Assembly (NCBI RefSeq): GCF_000208745.1
Contig: NC_030852.1
Location: 29,223,801 to 29,287,800, forward strand
Direction: 5' to 3'
DNA length: 64,000 nucleotides
Origin: Theobroma cacao
Lineage: Eukaryota > Streptophyta > Magnoliopsida > Malvales > Malvaceae
The notes beneath the pieces were generated by a model. The model ran no database searches, was not told where the DNA came from, and saw nothing but the letters and a program-made list of their open reading frames with translations. The position numbers and the translations under genes are program-made. Below, piece after piece: positions 23,115-34,701 of this stretch. Every line of letters starts with the position of its first letter. The stretch's first letter is position 1.

Positions 23115-23390
23115 TAATATGAAAAAATATGTGAATATCTATTATATTATGATTTGAAGTCAAACAGTTATATAGGTAAAATACAAACAATGTAATATGA
23201 TTTGAACTCTTAGATAAAATTCGATTAGAATTATGATTCAAGGTTGTTGGCCTATAAATAAGTCTCTCACTTAATTGTAAATACATAGTTGAATAAGATA
23301 TTTTTACTCCCTTTAAATACTTTATTTCCTTCTAAATACTTCATCTTATATTTCTCTTATAGTTGTTATTTTCAAATTTATTTCATAACA
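23115..23390 (+). repeat. 5' LTR of the copia element
   Basis: About 276 bp, clearly alignable with the 3' LTR. It shares GTAATATGATTTGAACTCTT and a CCTATAAATA TATA box (near 23251), and ends in TTTCATAACA. The first 40 bases have diverged most. Confidence 0.85.
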
Positions 23391-23637
23391 TGTTATCAGC
23401 ACGATCCTCTTTGATCTCTCAAGTTTTGAAATTATTTTGTTTTCATTATCTTCAAACTTCAAAATGATTTCAATGCTTTGGTTTTGATTTATAGTTTTAG
23501 CAAATTAGGTAAATGTTACTATTTTTTATTTTCACCATCTCCAAGCTTTAAAGGATTTTAATAGTTGGTCTTTAATTTTTGGTTGTAACAAATCAAGTAA
23601 ATGACTTGAAATCTCTTTAATATTTACCCTAAAAATC

Positions 23638-23764
23638 AACCTTAATGTGAATTTTTTGAACCCAAGCATTTAGCTCATTGATTGGTGCATAATTCTCTTA
23701 CCTTAAAAGCAGGGTTCAAATCCCTCCTCCCTCAATTATTAAAAAAAACCTTAATATGAATTTT
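23638..23764 (+). mobile_element. Short tRNA-derived SINE-like insertion
   Basis: An 18-bp direct repeat, AACCTTAATRTGAATTTT, with one mismatch (23638-23655 and 23747-23764) flanks about 90 bp. That unit contains an A-box-like TAGCTCATTGATTGG (23671-23685) and a B-box GGTTCAAATCC (23713-23723), then ends in an A-run. This is the layout of a tRNA-headed SINE inserted by target-primed reverse transcription. The acceptor stem does not pair, so it is not a functional tRNA gene. It lies inside the 5' internal region of the copia element. Confidence 0.55.
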
Positions 23765-24599
23765 GATATTTTATAATATATAATATATTCTGTCCCTTGA
23801 TTGGAAAGTGAATTTACTATTATATAGCTATTAATGAAAAATCATAATGTTCATTCTATGAAGTAAATGTAACAAACAAGCTACTAATAAAAAAAATTAT
23901 AAATTTGTTCATTTTCTGAAGTGAATGCGATATCTTTTAATAATTATAGTCATGGTCATGAATTTATCTATTATCTAAAGTGAATGCCACATCATTTTAA
24001 TAATTATGATCATTGATATGGAAGAGGAAAGTGGATGAATAATTTTACCATCAGAATCTAATAATAATTTTACCACTGGAAGTAGATTAACCCACTAACC
24101 CACCAAAAGTGAATAACCCATCCAAAAAAGTGGATGAATATTTTCAACCCACCAGAAGTTGATGAATAATGAAAAGATAAAAATGAAAAGAATAAAAGAA
24201 ATATAGAAAACGTATTGTCGTTAATGTGGCATGAAAGACTATTGGTTACGTACTTGTCACACCATGGCCAAGTTGATATAGCACATCAAGATATTTGTCT
24301 ACCTTAAAAGATGAATTGATTACATGATTGATAATGCAAATATCCATTGTTAATTTTCTTGTCCTGAAAAGGGAATTGATCATATAATTGGTAATAAGAA
24401 TATTCGAAAATGAATTTAATAGTAATTGGTATATTTTAGTATAACTATATTATGAAGATGTTTTAATATGTTCTTATTATATTTAAATGATATGTTCTTA
24501 TTATGTGTTTTAATTATATATTTAATGTTATTTCATGTTAACTTGTAAATTTCTTATTGTATACATTTTATTTTATTGAAGAAAATATAAATATTCATC

Positions 24600-27500
24600 T
24601 TGTTGGTTCTAAGATCAATAATACAAATATATATTTAGCAGACATTGCTACAACACACACTATATTTAAAAATAATAAATATTTTTCCTAGTTGACAAGA
24701 AAAAAAATCAATGTTAATTCAATATCTGATAGTACAAGATTAATTAGAGGCTCCAAAAGAGCTAATATTTTACTACATTGAGGAATAAAGTAATAGAGGA
24801 TGTATTATTTTTTATTGAGTCTCAAATAAGTTTATTAAGTTTTAAAGATATTCGTCTAAATAGATATCATATTGAGACAACGAATGAAATAGACACTTAA
24901 TATCTCTATATTACATCTATGATCTCATGTAGAAAGTGTGTGTTGAAAAAAAAATTACTTGCTCTGTTCTCAGAATTAAACTATACAAATATTAAAATAA
25001 TTGAAATTCATAGTAAACCAGAAGTTTACTAATGATTTTAATGTTTGGCATGATCGGTTGGACCATCCCGGATCAATAATGATACAAAAAAATTATTGAA
25101 ATTTATATGATCATTCATTGAAAAATCAAAAGATTTTTCAATCTAATGAATTTTATGTGCTGCTTGCTCTGAAGGTAAATAAATTATAAAGCTATCATCA
25201 GCTAAAGTTAGGATTGAATTCCCTACGTTTTTTAATAATATTCAAAGATATATGTAGATTCATATATCCACCATGTGAACCATTTAGATATTTTGTAGTT
25301 TTAATCAATGCATCGATTAGATGGTCACATGTGTGCTTATTATCAACTTGCAATTTGACATTTGCAATCATTAGTTTGCAAGCATATTTTTCTAGTTATA
25401 TAATCAAGATTATTTGTCTTGATAATACTAGTGGATTTACATATAAAGCTTTTAATATTGCATATTAGTTGAAATAACTATCGAACAGCCTGTTGCTTAT
25501 GTTTATAATGGTCTAACAGGATTATTTATTAAATACTTTTAACTGATTGCAAGGCCCTTACTTATGAAATTCAAACTCCTAATGTCTACTTGGAGGCATG
25601 CCATTTTGGATGCAGTAGTATTTGTATACATCAGGCTAAGCGAGTTATTATAAATTCTTCCTATATAATTGGTTTATGGTCAGGAACCAAATATTTTCCA
25701 TCTAATAATTTTTGGATATGCGGTATATGTTTCAATTGATTCACCACAACACACAAATATAGGTCCTCAAAAGAGATTAGGAATATATGTTGGATACAAA
25801 TATCCATTTGTAATTAAATATTTTGAATTATCAATAGGAGATTTATTCATGACAAAGTTTGTCAATTGTCATATTGATGAAATAATTTTTCCAACATTAA
25901 GGTGAGAAAAATAAGCAGCTGCAAAAGAAAATTTCTTAGAATAAACTATTATTATCTAGTTTTGATCCCCGCACAAATCAATATGAACTTGAAGTATAAA
26001 AGATAATTATTTTGCAAAATATAATAAATAAGTTGCCAGACGTATTTATTGACCTTAAAAAATAATTAAATCTTATATATCAGCTACAAATACTCTTATT
26101 AACATTAATATCCTTATAGGACAAGGCATGCTAGAAGCGTTGTGACTAATCGATTCCAAACATAAAATCCTCAAAAAAAAAAGAGTAAATATTTAAGATT
26201 GTCAGAAATAGGAAGTAAAAACTCTAGAAGATACCCCTAACATAATTGATAAACATTTCAAAAGAAATTTAGGTACTTGAAATCGGTAAAAATAAAGAGA
26301 TCTCAATAAATTATGTCATGATGAAAAAAGATGAAACCGGTAAATAAACGTCGACGATATTTTATATATAATATAGAGCTCAATATTATGAAATAAAATG
26401 AGGATCTCGAACCTACATCTATTGAAAAATGTAGATAAAGAAATAATTAGTCAGTGTGAAAATGCGTAATTAAAGAGGAATTGGATTTATTTACAAAACA
26501 TGAAGTTTTTGGATGTGTGGTCTGTACATCAAATAGTGTTAAACTAATGGAATATCAATGGCTATTCATGCAAATATGAAATGAGAAAAATGAGATTATG
26601 AGATACAAAGCACGGTTTGTCGCACAAGGTTTACCCAAAGATTTGATATTCTCTATGGTGGATGCACTTACCATTCTATATTAACTAGTCTGGCAATATA
26701 TGAAAAGAGTGAAATACGTATAATGAATATAGTTACAGTTTATTTATATGGCTCATTGGATATCGATATCTATATAAAAAACAATGAAGGATTTAAATTG
26801 CTTGAAGTACAAAAATTTGAATTATTGAGAATTTTACTCAATTAAATTAAATAAATATTTATATGGATTAAAGTAATCCAGACACGTGGTATAATTCCCT
26901 TAGTGCAGATTTGTTGAAAGAAGGCTATAGAAATAACTATATGCCCATGTATTTTATAAAAAGGTTTAGATATAGAATTTAATATAACTGCTGTTTATGT
27001 GGATGATTTGAACATTATTGAAAATCTTGAAGAGTTATCAAAAANTGTTTATGTGGATGATTTGAACATTATTGAAAATCTTGAAGAGTTATCAAAAATC
27101 ATGAATTACTTAAAGAGATAATTTGAATGAAAGACCTTGGAAAAAATAAAGTTTTGTTTGGGACTTTAGACTGAACACTTGGCAAATATAATTTTTTTTC
27201 ATCAATCAAATTATATCGCAAAAATTCTAAAACAATTTTATATGAAGAAAAGCATATCCGTTGAGTTTACCAGTGGTTGTAAGGTCACTAGATATGAAAA
27301 AAAGACTTTTTTCAACCTCGCGAGGATAGTGAAGAACTTCCTGATCCTAAAGTACCATATCTTATTGCAATTAGAGTACTAATGTATCTTACTAGCAATA
27401 CATGAATTAATATATCAATTGTTGTGAATTTAGTAGCAATATATAGTTATTCTCTAACTCGAAGACATTGGAATTGAATTAAATATATACTTCGATATCT

Positions 27501-28030
27501 CCGAGTAACAATGGATATAGGCTTATATTATTCAAAAGCATCAAAATAAAATTTGATTAGTTATGCAGATGTAGGATATTTATCTAATCCACACAAAGTT
27601 CAATCCTATACAAGTTTCTTATTCATAGGTGAAGGTATGACTATTTCATAGTGTTTTATAAAATAAACTATAGTTGCTACTTCTTCTAATCATGCAGAAA
27701 TTTTAGCAACTTATGAGCAAGTCGTAAATGTGTCTGGTTAAGATCTGTAACTCAACATATTCGAGGAACGTGTGACTTGTCAACCAATAAGGAAATTCCA
27801 ACAATGTTATATGAGGATAATACTCATTGCATAACACAATTAAATGAATGATATATTAAAGGCAATCGAATAAAACACATAGTTCATCAAAATTCTTCTT
27901 CACTCATGATCTCAAAGAAAATGGTGAAATTAGTATTCAACAAATTCAGTCAAGTGACAATCTAGCAAATTTGTCACCAAAGCCCTTTTTACTGCAACAT
28001 TTGAAAAGTTGGTATAAAATATTGGAATGC
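24600..28030 (+). pseudogene. Remnants of a copia gag-pol polyprotein
   Basis: Fragments appear in copia order and in different frames. A protease-like patch with the motif ADIATTHT lies near 24640. An integrase C-terminal patch (25669-25905) is the longest clean piece, with GPQKRLGIYVGY. Reverse transcriptase pieces are at about 26590-27180 (ARLVAQG, and VYVDDLNII near 26995). An RNase H tail is at about 27440-28020, with ATFEKLVYKI-like residues at its end. Many stops and frameshifts separate them. No gag frame of useful length remains. No functional protein is expected. Confidence 0.85.
26992..27098. repeat. 53-bp exact duplication around a single N (assembly join)
   Basis: The 53 bases at 26992-27044 are repeated without change at 27046-27098, with one N at 27045 between them. 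The rest of the element is heavily mutated, so a perfect copy on both sides of an N points to two contig ends whose overlap was not merged rather than to real DNA. It falls in the reverse transcriptase catalytic region of the dead copia element. Confidence 0.9.
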
Positions 28031-28281
28031 ATCATTTTAAATATCTCTATAATGCAATCATCAAGGGGAGTAAAATATACACTGTACTATTTTTCTTCAT
28101 CAAGGTTTTTTCCATTGGATTTTTCTTGATAATGTTTTTAATGAGGTAATATTTTAAAAGTGTATTTATAAAAAGAATTATGTACTATTTTTCTTTCACT
28201 CAGATTTTTTTTTCATGAGGTTTTTTCCTTGTAAGGTTTTAACGAGACATTTTCTTAATACAATGGACATTCAAAAGGGAG

Positions 28282-28551
28282 TGTTATAAACAAATATGTG
28301 AAACCCAAGAACTACAGACCAAGTCAAACAGCCATATAGATAAGATACAAAAAATGTAATATGATTTGAACTCTTAGATAGAATTCGATTAGGATTATGA
28401 TTCAAAGATTGTTGCCCTATAAATAGGTCTCTTAATTTATAAATACATATTTGAATAAGATCTTCTTACTTATTTTAAATACTTTTTTCCCTCTAAATAC
28501 TTTTTCTTATATTTTTCTTATAGTTATTCTTTTCAAATTTATTTCATAACA
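28282..28551 (+). repeat. 3' LTR of the copia element
   Basis: 270 bp, from TGTTATAAAC to ATAACA, directly after the purine tract at 28273-28281. It carries the same CCTATAAATA box (near 28417) as the 5' LTR. Substitutions and small indels relative to the 5' LTR indicate an old insertion. Confidence 0.87.
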
Positions 28552-28917
28552 TATATTTGGATTTTATTTATGATTTACTCAAAAAATAAAATAATAGAGT
28601 AGTGAGAATGTATTAGGGTTAGGGTTAAGGTAATAATTTTTAAAAACATTCAGATAGTTAATAAAGTTCGAATATTTTATTTCTTATAAGATTTGAGTTC
28701 AGATCTCTCAAAATTAATGAATATCATACCCGTTGACATTCCTAAATTCTACTTCTCCTTGTCAAAATGGGTCCATTTTATAGTACCAAAAATAGTCCAT
28801 TTTGACTCTCATAAAAAAAGTCTATTTTGGAAAAAGGAAATAGGAAATAAATAATAGAAAGCTTTTTTGTTTTACCTTAAAATTCTCCAAATGCTAAATG
28901 AGGCAAATTCTCCAAAT

Positions 28918-29612
28918 GCTATGGTGGCGTTTGATACTTTACAATGCAATGTGATTACAGGTAATGTGATTGCAAGTAATGTAATTGCAAGCAATGTGAT
29001 TGTAGGGAAAATAACATTACAGTGTTTGGTATACAAGTAAAATAGTGATTAAAATGCAAGGAAGATAACATTGCAGCGTTTGATTTACAAGTACTTTGTT
29101 GGGAATGTAATGTTAATTTTTAAAATTATTCATATTATTAAAATATAAGTTTAATATACTTGTATTTTTTATTATTATTTTTATATAATATCATCTCTTA
29201 AATATATTTTTAATGTCATATATTTTATTTTATTTTTTAATATAATTTTTTATATTATATATTATATTTTAATTTCTTTTACCTATTTTATATAAATTTT
29301 TATTTTTATATTTTATTTTATTTTTTGATTTTTAGATTATATATTTTATTTTAATTATAACGTTACAAAATATTTTTAACACGGTAATAAAGTTGAAGGA
29401 TAAAATTATCTTTAATAATATTACAAAGTACAATATAATGTAATTGTATTAATTTTAGACTGTAATCACATTATATTTATTAATTATAATATAATTATAT
29501 TATAATCTTATATTATAATAATTTATTATAAAATAAATATTATAATATATTTTAACTAAACACATTACAAAAAAAGTGCTTTCATTTTTCTCATTCCAAA
29601 CGTTACCTATAT
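28918..29612. mobile_element. MITE-like AT-rich element
   Basis: The left end GGTGGCGTTTG and the right end, read on the minus strand, GGTAACGTTTG, form short terminal inverted repeats. The inside has four imperfect repeats of AATGTGATTGCAAG near the left end and a matching AATGTGATTACAG, inverted, near 29465. About 700 bp with no coding capacity. The target duplication is unclear, so the superfamily is not assigned. Just upstream (about 28881-28918) AAATTCTCCAAATGCTA occurs twice. The remaining gap sequence up to 29744 is the Tic22-like promoter. Confidence 0.55.
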
Positions 29613-29744
29613 GTTTGAAGTTCCCAGTGTAATTTATCCCTTCGCTCTGCCTTAACAAGGTTTCGACACTGAAAAGGCACTCTCTTTTATCGCTCTCTTT
29701 GAACCACATACCGAACCAATCAACAAACAGAAGCGAGCCAAAGC

Positions 29745-32700
29745 ATGGCCTCGCCAACGGATCCCCCGCACCAGCAACTCCACAGCAACCTCACCAACTT
29801 CCTCCAGACCACCACCACGTCTGTCTTGTCTCTCCTCTCCACTCCCAAAACGACGCCGCACCTTCCCCCTTCCAAAATCTCCCCTCCTTTCCTATTCGCC
29901 GACTCTCCCCTCCACCTCTCTCCCTCGCCCTTCGAGTCAACTCAGCCCGACTCCGTCTCTTCTAAATCCGCAATCAAGGGAGTCTCGTCGCCCGAGTCAA
30001 GCTCCGGCTTCCCCTCAACGGTCAGGATTGCGGGACTCACTTCCAGTGGCAAGGCTGGTGGCCCCGCCTTCGTGGGCCAAGTCTTTAGCATGTGCGATCT
30101 TTCAGGGACCGGTCTTATGGCGGTTTCAACTCACTTCGATATTCCCTTCATTTCTAAGAGGTCTTCACTCTAATTAATCGTTTTTTGTTTTGAAGTGAAT
30201 AGAATTTGACCAATTCTCTTAAAAATAGTACATTTTTTTCTCAATGAAATTATTATTTTTTAATGAATGATTTGAATTTCGGATGTTATTTTTAAATTTG
30301 AGCCTTTGTTAAGTAAATGCTTATAGTTTTATACAAATTTAAAGCATTTTATCTCTATTGATGTGTAGAACACCGGAGTGGCTTAAGAAGATATTTGCAA
30401 ACATTACTAAGAGCGAAAGGAATGGCCCTGTTTTTCGTTTTTTCATGGATTTAGGTGATGCAGGTATGAATTTTTGCCGCTTAGCCATCAGTTTGGTCAA
30501 GCTTCTTTTGGTTGCAAATAACTTTCAGTCTCACATAATCTATTATTGTTTAGTTACGTATGTCAAACACCTCAATATTCCCAGCGGGGTCGTGGGCGCT
30601 TGTCGTCTTGATTTGGCATATGAGCATTTCAAGGTAATGCTAAATTGATTCAACTGGAGTCCCTTCATGTAAATTGGATGTGAATTGTTGCTGGATTCAG
30701 GGGCGGAGCCTCCTCTAGGTATGGGGACAGCCCCAAATTTTTTTAAATTTTTTTATATCATATAAAGTTTTTAAAATTTTTATATTTTCTCTTAATGGCT
30801 CCTCAAAATAATTTTTATTTAATAATTAATACAAATAAAATATAACAAAAAATATCCCACATGCCTCACTCAACTTTAATTTTTTTATTTGTCTTTTAAT
30901 TTATATTATTATATTTACTTATAGTTATTTAGTTTTTTTCATTTCTATTCTATTTGCTCATATAGTCTAAGTTTCTATACATTTTCTTTTCTAAATTTCT
31001 AAGAATCATCAACTATATTCTTTTTCATTTTTTTTTGTCATGTCATATGTGGGTTTTCTCTTTTACTTGTCATGTTATTATTTTTTCTGTTATGTGAATT
31101 TTATGTTTTATGATTTTAATTTTTAAAATTAATAAATTATTATGTAATTCTCAAATATAAGTTGTAGTGTTGTACTATTGTTTAAAATTTCATCAATGTA
31201 TTATTTTTTTTATTAATTCTGATTAGGTAAAAAAAATTATCTGGATATATCTTTATTATTTGTTTTACGTTTTATATTTAATTGAAAGAAAATTATCTTG
31301 AATATGTAATCTTTAAACAATCTTGATTATATAAGAGAAAATTACTAATCATGTATAGTGTATTTAATTATTTATATTTTATACATTATAATTTTATATT
31401 TAGCATTATAAGTTTAAATAAAAATAAAATAAGAATATTAGATGTTGATGGTATTAATTTTTTTTTTTAAGTTTGATTAAAGTATGAGTAAGTTGGAAAC
31501 AATTGACAAATTTTTAAAAAAAAAAATATGCAAATTGTCCCTATATTCTCCTACACTTGAGCCACCAAGCCTCAATGCTTCAGCTCATAACAAAAGTAAT
31601 GTGAATCAAAACGTCTAAGACTCAATCCTGAAGAAATGGATGTTTTTCAATACATAATTAATAGTTGATGAATTTAAATTTAGGAAACGTGGTCGAGCAA
31701 AACTTTCCTAAAAGACTATTGTAACTCTTTCTTTTCTTGATTTACATGTTATATAAAATTATTTTCTCAACATATTAGTTTTTAAAATTTTTAACCCTTG
31801 TTTCTCTGTTTTTGGCTTCCCAACAAAAGTTAGCTAGCTCAGCCCTTGGCTGGATTAGTACATAATTACTTGAACTGTAATTCTGTTACAGCTTGTGCAC
31901 ATCTCTGCAAGATTTAACAGTATCTTCTTCCCATTTGTTATTTTATTTAACATGCCTGAAGACGGTAGAAATCATAGATGGCATTTTTTTAGCCTTCTTT
32001 ACTGCATATTATGATGCAAGAACATATTTCATCAGATTTCTACTGTTGTGCCTTGTTATATTAAGTTTAAACATTAATGTATGTGAATAAGAATGTCTTG
32101 GTGAATGAATGACCTTGTGGGAAATTGACAAAGATTTTGCCCCTAATAAAGTGGATCGAGGGAATATAATTTATGTAGTCAACCTGAATGGTTTGAATCT
32201 GCTTTGGTTGATTGGAGCAACACATCTCTCTCCAAAAGTATTATGTGATGTATGACCTTGCATATTGTGCTGGATCTGCTAATAAAAATTTCTGCTTGCT
32301 GCACCTAATTGCGAATTTGCAATTTTAATGTTGTGCTGCAGACTAATTTTGACATTTATCATGATACTCTGTGCAGGAAAAACCTCACTTATTTCAGTTT
32401 GTTCCAAATGAGAAACAGGTACTATCAATTCATGAGCATGTATATCTGAAAATTGTCCTTATTCTTCTCAATCAATTAGTTCTTAGGGTATGTTGACATT
32501 TTCTCAAAGAAGAAAAGATTTACTGCTCTTACAGGTAAAGGCAGCCAACAAGCTTCTTAAGGCAATCCCACAAGATGGTGCAAGGAGAAAGGTTGTCGGT
32601 GTGCCTGTTTTTGGTGCTCGAAACTTGGATATTGCAATAGCTACTACAGATGGGATTAAGTGGTTTGTTCTTTATTTCTTCCTTGTATTAATCAAGAGGA

Positions 32701-34701
32701 TTTTCTATATTTTTATCGCATAGAGTTTCCCTCAACCTCTCATTTACAGGAAAATAAACATCTTTAAGCTTGTGTTACTGTATCTGATGCTTGTGAGCTC
32801 ACTGTTTTTTCCATCAGGTATACGCCATACTTCTTTGATAAAAACATGCTGGATAATATTCTTGAAGAATCTGTTGATCAGCATTTCCATGCTTTAATTC
32901 AAACCCGACACATGCAACGTCGACGTGATGTGATTGATGATAACTTGGCAGCTGAAGTGATTGAAGAAATTGGAGATAGCATGTGGGAGCCTCCAGAGGT
33001 ACAAATTTGTTAGTTTTAAGTTATGCATTGTACTGAAAGTTAAATAGCAGTGATTAAGCAAATTGAATGTGGGGATTAGGAAATATCTCGGGTGTTATGG
33101 ATTTTAGGACCCTTGTGAGATTGGTTGAGTAATGAAATATTTCAGTTGTTATTAATCTCTTTTTACCCTTTGTTCAAATTCTGGGGCTTTTTGAGAAATA
33201 AGTGTAGTTCTGCAGGATTGAGAGTAATATTTACCAAAATCATGTTGGAACTTCTTTATTTTTTTGTTTGTAACCTCAAAATATATGCTTGTCTAATGAG
33301 TCCACTGCTTGTTATTGTACCATAAAGACATTCAAAATAAACTTTCAAGAAATAGGAGACAATATGGATGCAATTTTTTTTTTTCATTTTTAATGGTAAA
33401 AGTAGGGTTATTATTTTTCTGACTGCTGTATTAGCATTATCTCACAGGTTCAAGAAGTTTTGGATGAGATTGGTCATCCTGCCATACCCTTGAGTGTCAT
33501 TTCAAAGGCTGCTGAGATTCAGCTTCTCAATGCTGTTGACAAAGTACTCCTGGGTAACAGGTGGTTACGGAAAGCGACTGGCATTCAACCACAATTTCCT
33601 TATATGGTTGATTCATTTGAGAGAAGGTAATCCCTATACCATTTTCACTTTTCACCATCATAAATTGATGTTAAACATCTACGTAGTGATTTATGCTTGC
33701 CTTGACTCCTTGACAACCCAAAAAATTTCACTAAAGTAGATTGTGTTTATAGTTTGCCAAATTACCCAGTCAATGGTCCCTGGTGAGGTTTTCTGAATGT
33801 TTAAATAAGGTTAGCTTTTCCGCATAGCATTGCACGTTTTTGCAGTCATACGTGAACTCAGCAAGTCTGAATTTTGGAAAACTTTCTCATATCATTTTCT
33901 GGGAAAAGGACAAAAAAAAAAGAAGAAAAAGCGTGCATGTGTGTATGGGTGGGGGATTGGTTGATTTGTAAACTTGTCCTCTTAAGTACATCAGAATTAG
34001 GCAGTCAATCCTTTTGTTTGCATTTTTGTTGCATTGCAATGTCAAAAATACATGGATTTAGGTCTTATTGTTGCTGATTTCTGCAATGTTTACACTATTG
34101 CAGGAGTGCCGCCTCTTTTCTTAGAGCCTCTGAGTCAGCTGCATGCCTTTCCAACCCTGAAACGGAGAGCAGCACTTCAGAGCTCAAATTAGTCGATGAT
34201 GTTAAAGCTGACAATGGACAGAGACAAGATTTCCGATTTCCTTTTGGAGATCGGTTTAGTCATCCATGGTTGAAAGGAGAAGGGAAACCTAAACAGAGGT
34301 CAGAGGCTAGGTACCACCATATTTTATTATTCATATAAATGTCATTATCATTTCATTCTTACCCGTTACACTGATCGTATATATTTTGTTCTTTTAGAAT
34401 GGAAAGCCCATCAAAGGAAAGCAAAAAGCAAAACTTTCAAGCTAATCCCTTTCTACCAAAGATTACAATGGTTGGCATCTCAGCTGGAGATGGACAGATG
34501 AGCAAATCTAGTTTGAAGAAGACTATGGAAGATCTAACAAGAGAGTTGGAGCGGACAGATCAGGGAAATACCACTGATAGTGACAGTGACGACTTAAAAG
34601 TTGAAGAAAGAGATCCACTATTTGTTGCAAATGTAGGTGATTACTATTCTGGCTTGGCAAAGACTGGTTCAGCACGATGGGTTCGAGGAGGAAACAACTG
34701 A
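29745..34701 (+). CDS. Tic22-like family protein (At5g62650 type), 9 exons
   Basis: Exons 29745-30160, 30369-30463, 30554-30633, 32377-32418, 32535-32662, 32818-32998, 33448-33626, 34104-34310, 34398-34701 give 543 aa. Tic22 proteins are chaperone-like factors of the plastid intermembrane space; this longer plant branch is less studied. The N-terminal 85 residues are rich in Ser, Pro and Thr, as in a transit peptide. The Tic22 core runs from about residue 100 to 290, with VPVFGARNLDIAIATTDG and WYTPYFFDKN as landmarks. The C-terminal part (about 320-543) is specific to this branch and ends in VGDYYSGLAKTGSARWVRGG. The start is the first ATG with a strong open frame. Intron 3 (1.74 kb) is enlarged by a hAT-like insertion. 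The family is secure; whether it acts in import is inference. Confidence 0.9.
30698..31848. mobile_element. Non-autonomous hAT-like element in intron 3 of the Tic22-like gene
   Basis: The 8-bp sequence GCTGGATT flanks both ends (30690-30697 and 31849-31856), the target duplication length of hAT transposons. The left terminus CAGGGGCGGAGCCT and the right terminus read inward, CAAGGGCTGAGCTA, agree at 10 of 14 positions, and CAGGGGCGGAGC is a common plant hAT-type end. The 1151-bp body is AT-rich and has no transposase frame. It lies wholly inside the intron and leaves the splice sites untouched. Confidence 0.8.

Larger units (their letters stand above)
23115..28551 (+). mobile_element. Decayed full-length Ty1/copia LTR retrotransposon
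   Basis: Two similar LTRs (23115-23390 and 28282-28551) bracket 4.9 kb carrying copia-order pol remnants. The sequence TATAT flanks both ends (23110-23114 and 28552-28556), a 5-bp target duplication, although an AT-rich motif like this could match by chance. A primer-binding-site-like sequence, TGTTATCAGCACG, directly follows the 5' LTR, and a purine tract, AAAAGGGAG, directly precedes the 3' LTR, whose end TGTTAT...ATAACA is intact. The 5' LTR start has lost its TG. The coding part is riddled with stops and frameshifts, so the copy is non-autonomous and old. Confidence 0.88.

Noticed and set aside
23671..23723. Functional tRNA gene
   Set aside because: A- and B-box motifs are present but there is no pairing acceptor stem or recognisable anticodon arm; flanking direct repeats and the A-tail fit a SINE better.
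25669..25905. Clean 78-codon frame as an independent gene
   Set aside because: Its sequence is the copia integrase C-terminus and it sits between the two LTRs among other pol fragments.
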